Shown here: positions 56,186 to 64,000 of the stretch, piece by piece
How positions within the stretch are numbered: position 1 is the first letter of the stretch
Layout of the letters: every line of letters starts with the position of its first letter
Assembly: GCA_028284265.1 (NCBI GenBank)
Contig: JANQRZ010000014.1
Coordinates: 162,995-226,994 of the forward strand
Direction of reading: 5' to 3'
Length of the DNA: 64,000 nucleotides
Source of the DNA: Rhodothermales bacterium
Lineage (GTDB): Bacteria > Bacteroidota > Rhodothermia > Rhodothermales > JANQRZ01
Made by a program: the position numbers and the translations under genes
Notes under the pieces: model-generated
The model's input: the letters and a program-made list of their open reading frames with translations, nothing else
Told to the model about the DNA's origin: nothing
The model's database searches: none

Positions 56186-58761
56186 TACGCCGTCTTCTTC
56201 TTACGCGCCCCTCCTTTCTTCCGTCCGCCCTTCTTCGCTGCTTTGGCCGCGATCAGTTCGACGGCCTGCTCCAGCGTGACCTCATCGGGGTCGACGTCTT
56301 TCGGGATTGTGGCGTTCGTGCGCTTGTGCTTGACGTAGGGGCCGTAACGCCCCTCGAAGACCTCGATGGGATCGCCCGTCTCGGGGTGCGTGCCGAGGGT
56401 GCGGAGCGGCTTGTTCTTCTGCTTTTTCTGGGCGAGGAGTTCCAGCCCGCGCTGCAGACCAACCGTCAGCACATCGTCCTCGGGCTTAAGCGACGCGAAG
56501 ACGCTACCATGCTGCACGTACGGCCCGTAGCGCCCGATGCTCGCCTTGACGACGCCACCCTCGGGGTGCTCGCCGATGGTGCGCGGGAGACTCAACAGGC
56601 CAAGTGCCATCGCCATGTCTACGTCCTCTGGCTGCACGCCTTTCGGGAGCGAAGTCCGCTTCGGCTTGCCCTCCTGCTCATCGTCGCCGAGCTGGACGTA
56701 GGGACCATACGGCCCCTGCTTGACGAAGACCGGCTGGTCGTGCTCGGGGTGGATGCCGAGCATCTCATCGGGCTTGTTGCTCGTGCGGATGAGGTCGTCC
56801 AGCACGGCCTCATCCGCATCGGCGGGCGCGAGGGAATCGGGAAGCGAAGCGGTCTTCTTCTCGCCGTCGATCTCGCCCTCGACGTAGGGACCAAACTTGC
56901 CGACGCGAACGCGGTAGTCGCCCCACGTCGGATGCTCGATGGTAGACATCGTGCGAGCGTCGATCTTCTCCAGCCCCGCTTCAACGCGCGGCTCAATGCC
57001 CCCCTCGCCCCGGTAGAATCGTTCGAGGTAGTGCGTCGCTTCCTTCTCGCCCTCGGCAATATCGTCGAGAATCTGTTCCATCTCCGCCGTGAAGCCGGTG
57101 TCGACGAGCGGTGAGAAGCTGTCCTCCATCAGATTGTTCGTAGCGAATGCTGTGAACGTCGGGATGAGCTGTTTGCCATCGCGGCGGACGTAGCCTCTGT
57201 TGACAATGGTATCGATGATCGAGGCGTAGGTGCTCGGGCGGCCGACGCCTTCGGACTCCAGCATGCGGACGAGGGTCGCGTCGGTGAATCGGGCGGGCGG
57301 CTTCGTCTCGTGACCGAGCGCCTCAACCTCGTTGCAATTCGGCGTGTCACCTTCGGCGAGGGCGGGCAGCGGGTTGTCGCGGTCTTCGAGCGCGGCATTG
57401 GGGTCATCGGAGCCTTCGACGTAGGCGCGGAAGAACCCGGCGAACTCGACGGTCTGGCCGTTGGCACGGAACGTGGCCGGCTCCGGTCCGTCGGCTCCGG
57501 CGGTGATCTCGGCGCGGGTCTGGCGGAGCTTGGCGTCGGCCATCTGCGTGGCGACGGTCCGCTTCCAGATCAGGTCGTACAGTTTGCCCTCGACGCCGCT
57601 TAGGCCGATCTCCTTGCGGGTCCGCATCTGCGTACCGGCAGGCCGAATCGCCTCGTGCGCTTCCTGCGCCCCGCTCGACTTCTTGGCCGAGAACTGGCGC
57701 GGGCTGGGCGAGAGGTACTCCTGCCCGTAGCGCTCCTCGACCGCCTTCCGGCTCGCGCCGATGGCCTCGGACGAGAGGTTCGGCGAGTCGGTCCGCATGT
57801 AGGTGATGTGGCCGTTCTCGTAGAGCTTCTGAGCCACGCGCATCGCATCGCGGGCCGAGAGACCGAGCTTGCGGTTGGCCTCCTGCTGGAGCGTCGAGGT
57901 GATGAATGGCGGAGCCGGGCGGCGCGTCACAATCTTCGACTCGACCGACGCCACGCGCCACGGTTCGTCGGGCAGACGCTCGGCGAGTGCACGGGCCTGC
58001 TCTTCGCCGAGCACGAGGGCATCGCTGGCCTCTTTCAGCTTGCCGGTGTTCTCGTCAAAGTCGCGCCCGGTGGCGAGGCGCTGCTCGCCGAGCGCGACCA
58101 TCGTCGCCTCGAAGGGCTGCTTGTTCTGTTCGAGCGTCGCCTTGAGGTCCCAGTAGCTGGCGGTCACAAAGTCGAGCCGCTCGCGCTCGCGCTGGACGAG
58201 GAGACGAACCGCCACGCTCTGTACCCGTCCGGCGGAGAGGCGCGGGGCGATCTTCTTCCACAGCAACGGCGAGATTGTGTAGCCCACCAGCCGGTCGAGC
58301 ACGCGGCGCGTCTCCTGGGCATCAACGAGCCGCTGGTCGATGTCACGGGTCTCGCCGAGGGCACGCTCGATAGCGTCTTTCGTGATCTCGTGGAAGACCA
58401 TCCGGCGAACGGGCACTTTCGGCTTCAGCACCTCAAGAAGATGCCAGCCAATCGACTCGCCCTCGCGGTCCTCGTCCGTTGCGAGGTAGAGTTCGTCGGC
58501 GTCTTTGAGCGCGTCCTTGAGTTCCTTGACGACCTTGCGCTTCTCCTTCGGGACGATGTAGACAGGCGCGTAGCCCTCATCCACGTTCACGCCGAGCGTG
58601 CCCCAGCTTTCCTTCTTGACGGCGGCGGGGACTTCGGAGGCGGAGGACGGGAGATCGCGGACGTGCCCCATGCACGCCTCGACGCGGTATTCCCCTTTGG
58701 GGAGGAAGTTGCGGATCGTGCGGGCCTTGGTCGGGGACTCTACGACGACGAGTCGCTTCAT
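56185..58761 (-). CDS. topA: DNA topoisomerase I
   Basis: From ATG 58761 the protein has 858 residues. It starts [20 protein letters not shown] with the TOPRIM domain ([15 protein letters not shown]). The catalytic Tyr lies in [17 protein letters not shown]. The C-terminus carries four GxFGPY/GxYGPY-type topoisomerase repeats ([45 protein letters not shown]) and a Lys/Arg-rich tail ([16 protein letters not shown]) instead of zinc fingers. It relaxes negative supercoils. It begins a coupled operon with the two downstream envelope genes, an unusual but tight arrangement. Confidence 0.95.
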   Translation of the reverse strand: MKRLVVVESPTKARTIRNFLPKGEYRVEACMGHVRDLPSSASEVPAAVKKESWGTLGVNVDEGYAPVYIVPKEKRKVVKELKDALKDADELYLATDEDREGESIGWHLLEVLKPKVPVRRMVFHEITKDAIERALGETRDIDQRLVDAQETRRVLDRLVGYTISPLLWKKIAPRLSAGRVQSVAVRLLVQRERERLDFVTASYWDLKATLEQNKQPFEATMVALGEQRLATGRDFDENTGKLKEASDALVLGEEQARALAERLPDEPWRVASVESKIVTRRPAPPFITSTLQQEANRKLGLSARDAMRVAQKLYENGHITYMRTDSPNLSSEAIGASRKAVEERYGQEYLSPSPRQFSAKKSSGAQEAHEAIRPAGTQMRTRKEIGLSGVEGKLYDLIWKRTVATQMADAKLRQTRAEITAGADGPEPATFRANGQTVEFAGFFRAYVEGSDDPNAALEDRDNPLPALAEGDTPNCNEVEALGHETKPPARFTDATLVRMLESEGVGRPSTYASIIDTIVNRGYVRRDGKQLIPTFTAFATNNLMEDSFSPLVDTGFTAEMEQILDDIAEGEKEATHYLERFYRGEGGIEPRVEAGLEKIDARTMSTIEHPTWGDYRVRVGKFGPYVEGEIDGEKKTASLPDSLAPADADEAVLDDLIRTSNKPDEMLGIHPEHDQPVFVKQGPYGPYVQLGDDEQEGKPKRTSLPKGVQPEDVDMAMALGLLSLPRTIGEHPEGGVVKASIGRYGPYVQHGSVFASLKPEDDVLTVGLQRGLELLAQKKQKNKPLRTLGTHPETGDPIEVFEGRYGPYVKHKRTNATIPKDVDPDEVTLEQAVELIAAKAAKKGGRKKGGARKKKTA

Positions 58762-58871
58762 ACGGATGGGCTGTGGGGTGAAAAGCAGGGGGGCGCAATA
58801 TAAACGGCCCCACTGCCAACAATGTGGCACGCCTCACACGCGGGGCCTATCCCCACGTTCCCCGCCTTCAC

Positions 58872-59267
58872 CTAGAGTCGCTTCATCCAACCATTCTCAA
58901 TACGGGTGAAGCCGAGTCGCTCGTAGAAGCCTCCCGACAGGTTGGAGTCGCGCAGCACCAACTCCGTCCCGGCGCAGCGCGCCAAGACCTCCGCCATCAG
59001 CTTCTTCCCGATCCCGCCGCCCTGCACGTCCGGCTCGACCGCGAGGTCGCAGAGGAACGAGAACTGTTCGCCATCGGTGAGGACGCGAGCGAGACCGACG
59101 AGCCGGTCCCCGAGCCATGCCGAGACGACGAGCGAGGAAGTCTCGAACATCCGCTCGATGGCGGCGCGGTCGCCGGTGGGTCGGAGCAGCGGCGCACGGC
59201 GGTAGAGCGTGGCGATGCGGGCAGGCGTCAGGCCGTCGAGGCCCTCGCGGAGGGTGATGTCTTCCAT
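58872..59267 (-). CDS. GNAT acetyltransferase
   Basis: This 131-residue GNAT-family protein has the acetyl-CoA-binding motif DVQGGGIGKKLMAEVLAR and YERLGFTRIENGW at the end. An adjacent VGLARVLTDGEQFSFLCDLAVEP supplies strands 3-4. The substrate is not predictable. It is downstream of the ABC ATPase gene by 27 bases on the same strand, and separate from topA by about 110 bases. Confidence 0.85.
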   Translation of the reverse strand: MEDITLREGLDGLTPARIATLYRRAPLLRPTGDRAAIERMFETSSLVVSAWLGDRLVGLARVLTDGEQFSFLCDLAVEPDVQGGGIGKKLMAEVLARCAGTELVLRDSNLSGGFYERLGFTRIENGWMKRL

Positions 59268-59294
59268 GGGATCAGAGGTCAGGACCGTCGCACG

Positions 59295-60299
59295 TTACGA
59301 CGCTTTGACCCAATGATGGGTCGAGGCGCGAACGAAAAGCGGGTCGGGCACGGGCGTGTCCGGCGGCATCCACACGCGAAGCTGTGCGCCCATCGCCTCG
59401 ACGGTCCACTCGGCATAGGCCCCGAGGTAGAGCCGGTCGAGCAGACGGGCCGGGACGGAATCAGCCTCGGCCTCGTCAGCCGCCCAGAACTCGCCGGGGC
59501 GAACCGAGAGCACGTAACCATCGGGCTGCGGCTCGTCAGGGACAAGACCGGAAATCAGCGCGGTGTCTTCGATCACGTTGCTGCCGCCGAGGAAGCGGGC
59601 GACGTAGGCGGTCTCCGGTGTGATGTAGAGCCGCTCCGGCGGCCCGACCTCGACGATCCGTCCCGCGTCCATCACCGCGATGAGGTCCGAGAGTGCGAGG
59701 GCTTCCTGCTGATCGTGGGTGACGTAGAGGCTCGTCGTGCCGAGTTCGCTTTGCAGTGCCTTGAGTTGGCGGCGGGTCTCCTCGCGGAGGGCGAGGTCGA
59801 GGTTCGAGAGCGGCTCGTCGAAGAGCAGCACGTCCGGCTCGACGGCGAGGGCGCGGGCGAGGGCGACGCGCTGCTGCTGCCCACCCGAAAGCTGGCTGAC
59901 CGGTTTTTCCTCTAGCCCTGACAGGTCAACCCGACCGAGGGCTTCTGCGACGCGCTCGCGGATACGGTCGCGCTTCCACTTTTTGACTTCGAGACCGTAG
60001 GCCACGTTCTCCCCGACCGTCATAGTCGGGAAGAGAGCGTAGTTCTGGAAGACGAGCGCTGTCGGGCGGCCCTGCGGCGGCACGTTCGTCACATCCTGAC
60101 CGGCGATAGCAACGCGCCCGGCATCCGGCGTCTCGAACCCGGCGACCATCCGCAGGAGCGTCGTCTTGCCGCAGCCACTCGGACCGAGGAGCGAGAAGAA
60201 GCTGCCGCGTGGCACGGTGAGCGTCACGTCGTTCACCGCGACGAGATCGCCGTAGCGCTTGGTGACGCTGTCGAGCAAGATGCCGGGATCGGGGGTCAC
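59295..60299 (-). CDS. ABC transporter ATPase, PotA/FbpC type
   Basis: The 334-residue ATPase has Walker A GPSGCGKTTLLR, signature LSGGQQQRVALARAL, Walker B VLLFDEPLSNLDL and the H-loop THDQQEALAL. A C-terminal TOBE domain (about residues 265-330, including VLSVRPGEFWA) follows. The closest known types move spermidine/putrescine, iron or sulfate/molybdate; I cannot choose between them. No permease or binding-protein gene is adjacent, so its partners are elsewhere. It lies 71 bases from the sucC stop with a perfect palindrome between. Confidence 0.9.
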   Translation of the reverse strand: MTPDPGILLDSVTKRYGDLVAVNDVTLTVPRGSFFSLLGPSGCGKTTLLRMVAGFETPDAGRVAIAGQDVTNVPPQGRPTALVFQNYALFPTMTVGENVAYGLEVKKWKRDRIRERVAEALGRVDLSGLEEKPVSQLSGGQQQRVALARALAVEPDVLLFDEPLSNLDLALREETRRQLKALQSELGTTSLYVTHDQQEALALSDLIAVMDAGRIVEVGPPERLYITPETAYVARFLGGSNVIEDTALISGLVPDEPQPDGYVLSVRPGEFWAADEAEADSVPARLLDRLYLGAYAEWTVEAMGAQLRVWMPPDTPVPDPLFVRASTHHWVKAS

Positions 60300-60317
60300 G
60301 GGGTCGGCGGAAACAGC

Positions 60318-60345
60318 GTAGGGGCTTGATTAATCAAGCCCCTAC
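60318..60345. repeat. 28-bp perfect palindrome between sucC and the ABC ATPase gene
   Basis: The bases from 60318 to 60345 are a perfect palindrome with ends GTAGGGGC/GCCCCTAC and an AT-rich centre (TTGATTAATCAA). It lies 26 bases beyond the sucC stop (60371). No U-run follows on the minus strand. It could serve as a weak terminator, a binding site, or a copy of the same short repeat type seen after lon. Confidence 0.6.
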
Positions 60346-60370
60346 TGATGAATCGGCAAACATGCCAGAC

Positions 60371-61543
60371 TTACTTGCCGAGAGCGGCGGTCACCTTGTC
60401 GGCGGCCTCCTTGAGTTGGATCGCCGACTCGATCTCGATACCGCTGTTCTGGATGATCTCCATGCCCTCCTCGGCGTTCGTGCCCTGCAGGCGAACGATG
60501 AGGGGGACCTGGATGTCCACGTTCTTCGCCGCCTCGACGACGCCGCGTGCGACGCGGTCGCACCGGACGATCCCGCCGAAGATGTTGACGAGAATCGCCT
60601 CGACGTTGGGGTCGGAGAGGATAATGCGGAAGCCGGCCTCAACGGTCTCGGCGTTGGCCGTACCGCCGACATCAAGGAAGTTGGCCGGTTCGCCGCCCGC
60701 GAGCTTGATGAGGTCCATCGTCCCCATCGCGAGGCCCGCACCATTGACCATGCAGCCGACGTTGCCGTCGAGTTTGATGTAGTTCAGGTGGTGCTTCCCG
60801 GCCTCGACTTCGAGCGGGTCCTCCTCAGCCTCGTCGCGCATCGCCGCGAGGTCGGGGTGCCGGAAGAGCGCGTTGTCGTCGAGGTTGATCTTGGCGTCGA
60901 GCGCGATGATCTGGCCCTGCTCAGTCCGCACGAGCGGGTTGATCTCGGCAATCGTCGCGTCGCTCTTCTGGTACGCGGTGTAGAGTTGGGTGACGAACTT
61001 TGCGGCCTCCTTCATCTGGTCGCCCTCGAAGCCAAGCTTGCGGGCGATGTACTGCGCCTGGAAGCGCTGGAGGCCGAGCGACGGATCGACCCACACCTTG
61101 ACGATTTTCTCCGGCGTCGCCTCGGCAACCTCTTCGATCTCGACGCCGCCTTCGGTCGAGGCCATGATGACATCCATCTTGCGGGCGCGGTCGAGCGTCA
61201 CGCCGATGTAGTATTCGTGCGCGATGTCCTCGGCGGCGGTAACGAGAATTTTCTTCACCTCCTGCCCTTCAGGGCCGGTCTGCGGCGTTTTGAGTTGCAT
61301 CCCGAGGATCGCCTCAGCCTTCTCGCGGACCTCGTCGATGGACTTGGCGAGCTTGACACCGCCCCCCTTGCCGCGTCCCCCAGCGTGGATCTGCGCTTTG
61401 ACGACGTACATCCCGACGCCGTCGGCCTTCATTGCCTCGGCGGCGGCCACGGCCTCCTCAACGGTGTCGGCGACACTGCCGCGCTGCACGGCGACGCCGT
61501 AGTTTCCGAGGATGTCCTTCGCTTGGTATTCGTGGACTTTCAT
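60371..61543 (-). CDS. sucC: Succinyl-CoA synthetase beta subunit
   Basis: The 390-residue protein starts MKVHEYQAKDILGNYGVAVQ, a classic SucC start. The ATP-grasp domain contains VVKAQIHAGGRGKGGGVKLA. The C-terminal CoA-ligase domain has GGTANAETVEAGFRIILSDP and ILVNIFGGIVRCDRVARGV. It joins SucD to interconvert succinyl-CoA and succinate in the TCA cycle with ADP or GDP phosphorylation. The sucD partner is not in this window or adjacent, which is somewhat unusual because sucC and sucD are often paired. Confidence 0.95.
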   Translation of the reverse strand: MKVHEYQAKDILGNYGVAVQRGSVADTVEEAVAAAEAMKADGVGMYVVKAQIHAGGRGKGGGVKLAKSIDEVREKAEAILGMQLKTPQTGPEGQEVKKILVTAAEDIAHEYYIGVTLDRARKMDVIMASTEGGVEIEEVAEATPEKIVKVWVDPSLGLQRFQAQYIARKLGFEGDQMKEAAKFVTQLYTAYQKSDATIAEINPLVRTEQGQIIALDAKINLDDNALFRHPDLAAMRDEAEEDPLEVEAGKHHLNYIKLDGNVGCMVNGAGLAMGTMDLIKLAGGEPANFLDVGGTANAETVEAGFRIILSDPNVEAILVNIFGGIVRCDRVARGVVEAAKNVDIQVPLIVRLQGTNAEEGMEIIQNSGIEIESAIQLKEAADKVTAALGK

Positions 61544-61679
61544 AGGGATGCTGTCGTTTGGAGGTGAGAAGCGGAATGCACGGTAGCAAGCTACGGATCG
61601 GAGACGTGCTTTGTCCCCTGTCCTTTGTCAGGTGTTGATGAACCACTACAAGGGACCGATGTCCAAGGACCGATAACCC

Positions 61680-62804
61680 ATGACCACGTTCGACCGCCAC
61701 ATCATCGCCCGGTTTCTCTCCGCGACGACCCTGCTCGTCGGGCTGTTGATCGTGTTCTTCGTGGTCCTCGACTACTTGGAGTACATCGACGACTTCCTCG
61801 ACCGGGGCGCGACGATGCGCGAGGTCTTCGGCACCTACTACCTCAACTACATCCCCGAGATCGTCCGACTGACCAGCCCGCTCGCCATCTTCCTCGCAGC
61901 GATCTACGTGACGGGGCGGCTCGCGCAGTCGATGCAACTCGTGGCCCTCCTTGCCAGCGGCGTCTCCCTCGTGCGGATCATGGTGCCGTTTGTCTTCGTC
62001 GGGGTGCTCCTAACAGGGTTCATGTTCTGGTTTAACGGATGGATCGTGCCCCGGACCAACGGGACGGTTATCGAATTCCAGAACCAGTATTACAAAAAGG
62101 CCCCGGCCCAGTCTGAGACGAGTCAGATTCACCGGCAGAACCGCCCCGGCTCGATCCTCTCGGTGGGCTTCTTCGACCGACGGACCGAGCAGGCGTACCG
62201 GGTCTCGTTGCAAGATTTCGAGGACGCCGACGGCACGCCCGGCGCTGAACGCCTCGCCCGACGGCTCGATGCCGAGTCGATGCAGTGGATCGACTCGCTC
62301 GGCGTGTGGCGGATGCGCGGGGTGACAGCGCGCACGTTCGGCTCCCCTGACGCCGACAGCCTCGGCACGAGCCATGCGGCCTACGAGAAGGTGTCGGAGA
62401 TGGACACCGTGCTGCAAGTCCTCCCCCGCGACCTCGCCCGGACGGAGCGCGACGCCGAGCGCCTGACGATCCCCGAGACGCGCGACTACCTCGATGCCCT
62501 CCGGCGGGCCGGGGCCGACCAGCTCGGGCGACCGCTCGTGGGGTACTACGGGAAGTTCTCCTACCCCATCGCCAACCTGATCCTCGTGGTGATCGGCGTG
62601 GCGATGGCGTCCGTCAGGCGGCGAGGCGGACAAGCGGTGCAGTTCGGGATCGGGCTGTTCATCGCGTTCGTCTACCTCGCACTCCAGAAACTCAGCGAGC
62701 CGTTCGGCTATGCGGAGGCGGTACCACCAATTCTGGTGGCGTGGGTGCCGCACGCGCTCTTCGCCGTCTTCGCGGTGGCGCTCGTGTGGCAGGTGAGGCG
62801 GTGA
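61680..62804 (+). CDS. lptG: LptG/LptF (YjgP/YjgQ) family permease
   Basis: The 374-residue product has the LptF/G layout. Three N-terminal helices begin FDRHIIARFLSATTLLVGL, then LTSPLAIFLAAIYVTGRL with the amphipathic segment LVALLASGVSLVRIMVPF. A periplasmic jellyroll (~110-260) precedes three C-terminal helices starting PLVGYYGKFSYPIANLILVVI. It pairs with an LptF-type permease and LptB to extract lipopolysaccharide from the inner membrane. The choice of LptG over LptF is uncertain. Its stop is 4 bases from the convergent ECF gene stop. Confidence 0.82.
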   Translation: MTTFDRHIIARFLSATTLLVGLLIVFFVVLDYLEYIDDFLDRGATMREVFGTYYLNYIPEIVRLTSPLAIFLAAIYVTGRLAQSMQLVALLASGVSLVRIMVPFVFVGVLLTGFMFWFNGWIVPRTNGTVIEFQNQYYKKAPAQSETSQIHRQNRPGSILSVGFFDRRTEQAYRVSLQDFEDADGTPGAERLARRLDAESMQWIDSLGVWRMRGVTARTFGSPDADSLGTSHAAYEKVSEMDTVLQVLPRDLARTERDAERLTIPETRDYLDALRRAGADQLGRPLVGYYGKFSYPIANLILVVIGVAMASVRRRGGQAVQFGIGLFIAFVYLALQKLSEPFGYAEAVPPILVAWVPHALFAVFAVALVWQVRR

Positions 62805-62808
62805 GGAC

Positions 62809-63429
62809 CTAGCGGCTCAACTCGCGATTGAGCCACGCGCGGCTGAGGGTCCAGTCCCGCTTGACCGTCGCGGGAGAGATACCGAGCGCCTCGGCGGTCT
62901 CCTCCACCGTCATCCCCCCGAAGAACCGGCACTCGACGATTTTGGCCTGCCGCGCATCGAGCGCTTCGAGTTGCTTCAGGGCCTCGTCGAGCGCCAGCAG
63001 TTCCTCCAGCGACGCCTCCCGGTCCTGCCCGTCGCGGACCACCACATCGTCGAGCGGAAGCGGGGTCTGGCTGCCGCCGCGCTTCTGGGCATTACGCTTT
63101 TGGGCGTAGTTGATGAGCACCTGCCGCATCGCCGTCGCGGCGAGGGCGAGGAAATGCGCCCGACCCTGCCACTCGATCCGGTCGATGCGGACGAGCTTGA
63201 AGTAAGCCTCGTGGACGAGCGCGGTCGTGTTGAGGGTGTGGCCGCCGCGCTCGCGCCGAAGCTGGTTGTGGGCCATCCGGTGCAGCTCCTCATAGACGAG
63301 CGGCATGAGCGCGTTGGCCGCGTCGCGCTCACCCTCCGTCCACGCGCCCAAGAGCGCGGTAACGGTTTCGCGGGAATCAGAAGGCGTGGGCACAGGTCGA
63401 GAGGGTCGAACGGATACGCTGTGCAACAT
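62809..63429 (-). CDS. ECF-type sigma factor
   Basis: From ATG 63429 the protein has 206 residues; a GAGGGAGG sequence about 7 bases upstream supports this start over a TTG at 63477. Region 2-like helices (VYEELHRMAHNQLRRERGGHTLNTTALVHEAYFKLV) and a C-terminal region-4 HTH (FGGMTVEETAEALGISPATVKRDW) are typical of the Rhodopirellula-type ECF-like family. No anti-sigma factor is adjacent. Its 5' end faces a secreted-protein gene across a 167-base divergent intergenic region, so it may control that gene. Confidence 0.88.
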   Translation of the reverse strand: MLHSVSVRPSRPVPTPSDSRETVTALLGAWTEGERDAANALMPLVYEELHRMAHNQLRRERGGHTLNTTALVHEAYFKLVRIDRIEWQGRAHFLALAATAMRQVLINYAQKRNAQKRGGSQTPLPLDDVVVRDGQDREASLEELLALDEALKQLEALDARQAKIVECRFFGGMTVEETAEALGISPATVKRDWTLSRAWLNRELSR

Positions 63430-63596
63430 AGCGTGCCCTCCCTCGCCGTGCAACGCCGGAACGAGAAAAATCCACAAGCCGTGAGCCGCCTCGCCTCGAT
63501 TCTAGGCTTACCCCATGATCCTCCCTTCTTCGCTTTTGCGATTGACCTGCACAGACACATCAATACACGACCAGCCCTCCTTCACCTTTCATACCT

Positions 63597-64000
63597 ATGA
63601 CCATGACGACTCGCTTCCTCTTCCTGACTGCGTTCCTGCTTGCGATCACCGTGCCTGCGCAGGCGCTCGACTGCACATTCACCGTTTCCTCCGGCGACTG
63701 GGAAACCGCTGGCAATTGGGACTGCGGCGTCGTGCCTGACAGCAACGACAACGTAACGATCACCAATGGCCGCACCGTGACGCTCAACGCGGATCATACG
63801 GTGGACGGCCTCTCGTTCCTGAGCGGCACGATCAACGGCCCTGGTACGATCACCGTCGCGGGCGACCTCCTCTGGAACCTCGGCACCCTCAACACCGACC
63901 TCACCCTCCAAGCCACAGGCTCCGGCACCCTCGCCTCCTCCTCCAAGACCCTCGGCGACGGCGTCACCCTGAGCCTCGACGCCGACACCGACTGGACCGC
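63597..64000 (+). CDS. Secreted repeat protein, 5' part only
   Basis: The ATG at 63597 opens a frame that runs off the right edge (134 codons seen). It encodes a signal peptide (RFLFLTAFLLAITVPAQA, cleavage after AQA), then a beta-rich sequence. It carries SSGDWETAGNWDCGVVPD and repeated GT/TL/VA-type strands such as GTINGPGTITVAGDLLWNLG, resembling extracellular beta-helix or autotransporter-like adhesins. Its continuation outside the window is needed to name it. It lies divergent from the ECF sigma gene. Confidence 0.75.
   Translation, partial: MTMTTRFLFLTAFLLAITVPAQALDCTFTVSSGDWETAGNWDCGVVPDSNDNVTITNGRTVTLNADHTVDGLSFLSGTINGPGTITVAGDLLWNLGTLNTDLTLQATGSGTLASSSKTLGDGVTLSLDADTDWT

Noticed and set aside
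57655..59915. Long plus-strand open frames over topA, the GNAT gene and the ABC ATPase gene
   Set aside because: They mirror strongly supported minus-strand genes and show Leu/Glu/Arg-rich shadow composition.
60326..61567. 413-codon open frame on the plus strand
   Set aside because: Complement of sucC, whose protein is unmistakable. The antisense translation has no family pattern.
63542..63569. Sigma-70-like promoter upstream of the secreted protein at 63597
   Set aside because: A TTGACC is present, but the expected downstream box is weak at any acceptable spacing, and the likely host lineage uses a different promoter consensus.

Overview
The window is a GC-rich chromosomal segment that most likely comes from a Rhodothermota/Bacteroidota-lineage bacterium (Rhodothermales-like). 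This rests on a protein ending in a type IX secretion (T9SS) type A sorting domain, a Rhodopirellula-type ECF sigma factor, few Shine-Dalgarno-like leaders, and many secreted or lipoprotein products. The taxon is an inference from gene content; no rRNA or tRNA gene was seen.

About 40 kb (roughly 3.8-43.6 kb) is one almost uninterrupted minus-strand block, transcribed from high to low coordinates. It encodes a complete type VI secretion system of the canonical proteobacterial (T6SS-i) type. The order of transcription is FHA protein, tssJ, tssK, tssL, tssM, tagF, tssA, tssB, tssC, hcp (tssD), tssE, tssF, tssG, clpV (tssH), vgrG (tssI), PAAR-like, RHS, pentapeptide-repeat protein and DUF2169 protein. 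All 13 core Tss proteins are present. The block continues with a second, single-chain TssB-TssC fusion, an FHA-TM-lytic transglycosylase fusion, a PP2C phosphatase and a PEGA-domain Ser/Thr kinase. Two CsgG/TPR proteins, a T9SS-exported protein and an outer-membrane barrel come last. The kinase, phosphatase and two FHA proteins suggest a threonine-phosphorylation switch for the apparatus. The FHA-transglycosylase could open peptidoglycan for it.

The left edge (1-3.7 kb) holds the start of a secreted protein, a PspC-domain membrane protein, a ComM/YifB AAA+ protein, two tiny membrane proteins with a terminator, and one REP-like palindromic repeat.

The right part (43.8-64 kb) is mainly housekeeping. 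It holds a DUF3467 protein, a cystathionine beta-synthase-like enzyme with a 14-bp tandem repeat in its leader, a hybrid histidine kinase, Lon, an NTF2-like protein and two small proteins. RsgA with a coupled membrane protein follows, then an operon of topA, a GT39-like membrane protein and a FAD oxidoreductase. The remainder is a GNAT acetyltransferase, a PotA-like ABC ATPase, sucC, an LptG/LptF-type permease, an ECF sigma factor and the start of a secreted protein running off the right edge.

The most unusual elements are the fused TssB-TssC paralogue, the FHA-SLT fusion, the RHS protein without a recognisable autoprotease/toxin end, and the enlarged VgrG. Together they look like a customised T6SS.
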